From: Methylococcaceae bacterium NSM2-1
Lineage (GTDB): Bacteria > Pseudomonadota > Gammaproteobacteria > Methylococcales > Methylomonadaceae
Reading direction: 5' to 3'
Assembly (NCBI GenBank): GCA_002256705.1
Contig: NQJI01000114.1
Coordinates: 7,212 to 12,666 of the forward strand
DNA length: 5,455 nt
Shown here: positions 5,370-5,455 of the stretch, piece after piece
Numbering within the stretch: position 1 is the first letter of the stretch
Layout: every line of letters begins with the position of its first letter
Notes under the pieces: generated by a model
Seen by the model: the letters and a program-made list of their open reading frames with translations, nothing else
The model's database searches: none
What the model was told of the DNA's origin: nothing
Position numbers and translations under genes: made by a program

Positions 5370-5455
5370 TTAAGTTAAAAACTGAGTTTCGCAAATTCCG
5401 GCTACGCTTTTATCGATAAGATATTTATCAAGACCCATGTTTTTAAGTCCAGTAT
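5370..5455 (-). CDS. Possible 3' end of an upstream gene (partial)
   Basis: On the minus strand one frame is open from the window edge to TAA at 5370-5372, followed at once by a second TAA. It reads TGLKNMGLDKYLIDKSVAG and then ICETQFLT. The peptide is protein-like and the tandem stop is a common gene ending, but 27 codons is too short to judge and no family is recognised. It could also be a fragment that starts at the ATG at 5438, or chance. A perfect palindrome TTATCGATAA sits inside it at 5410-5419. Confidence 0.2.
   Translation of the reverse strand, partial: TGLKNMGLDKYLIDKSVAGICETQFLT

Overview
All convincing genes lie on the minus strand, so the window reads right to left. Its contents point to a Gram-negative proteobacterium, gamma or beta class. 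Evidence is an Escherichia coli-like cyclopropane fatty acid synthase with all its catalytic residues, an FtsH membrane protease, a pterin carbinolamine dehydratase, and a 68-residue protein that looks like the proteobacterial DUF6494 family. No rRNA, tRNA, CRISPR array, insertion sequence or phage gene was seen. The genus cannot be fixed from this window.

Layout, in transcription order. At 5370-5455 there may be the tail of an off-window gene, followed by the roughly 140-base leader of cfa. Next comes cfa (4090-5229), then after 50 bases an FtsH-type ATP-dependent protease (2108-4039). The FtsH frame is broken near its end: a one-base deletion around 2198-2203 replaces the conserved C-terminal helix with about 30 unrelated residues. 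When the frame is restored, FtsH ends at 2085 in a TAATG overlap with an unrecognised small reading frame (2085 down to 1978). That frame stops at an amber codon, but the same frame continues to 1912, where it ends in an ATGA overlap with a MazG/PRA-PH-like all-alpha pyrophosphohydrolase (1370-1915). Thus cfa, ftsH, the small ORF and the pyrophosphohydrolase look like one tightly coupled operon with two point lesions or sequencing errors.

After a 98-base gap with a candidate sigma70 promoter comes a pterin-4a-carbinolamine dehydratase (888-1271). A 149-base gap follows, then the DUF6494-like gene (532-738). The stretch 271-531 holds two inverted repeats that could end transcription. The far left (1-280) is very AT-rich (28% GC in one 60-base row, against 57% in a row of the ftsH core) and holds a small unrecognised ORF that may be a frameshifted remnant.

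Cfa modifies inner-membrane lipids, FtsH removes damaged or unneeded membrane proteins, and MazG-like enzymes hydrolyse nucleotides. A membrane or stationary-phase stress cassette is therefore a reasonable inference, but not demonstrated. The most interesting points are the cryptic small gene fitted exactly between ftsH and the pyrophosphohydrolase, the long N-terminal extension of this FtsH, and the replaced metal-ligand position in the pyrophosphohydrolase.
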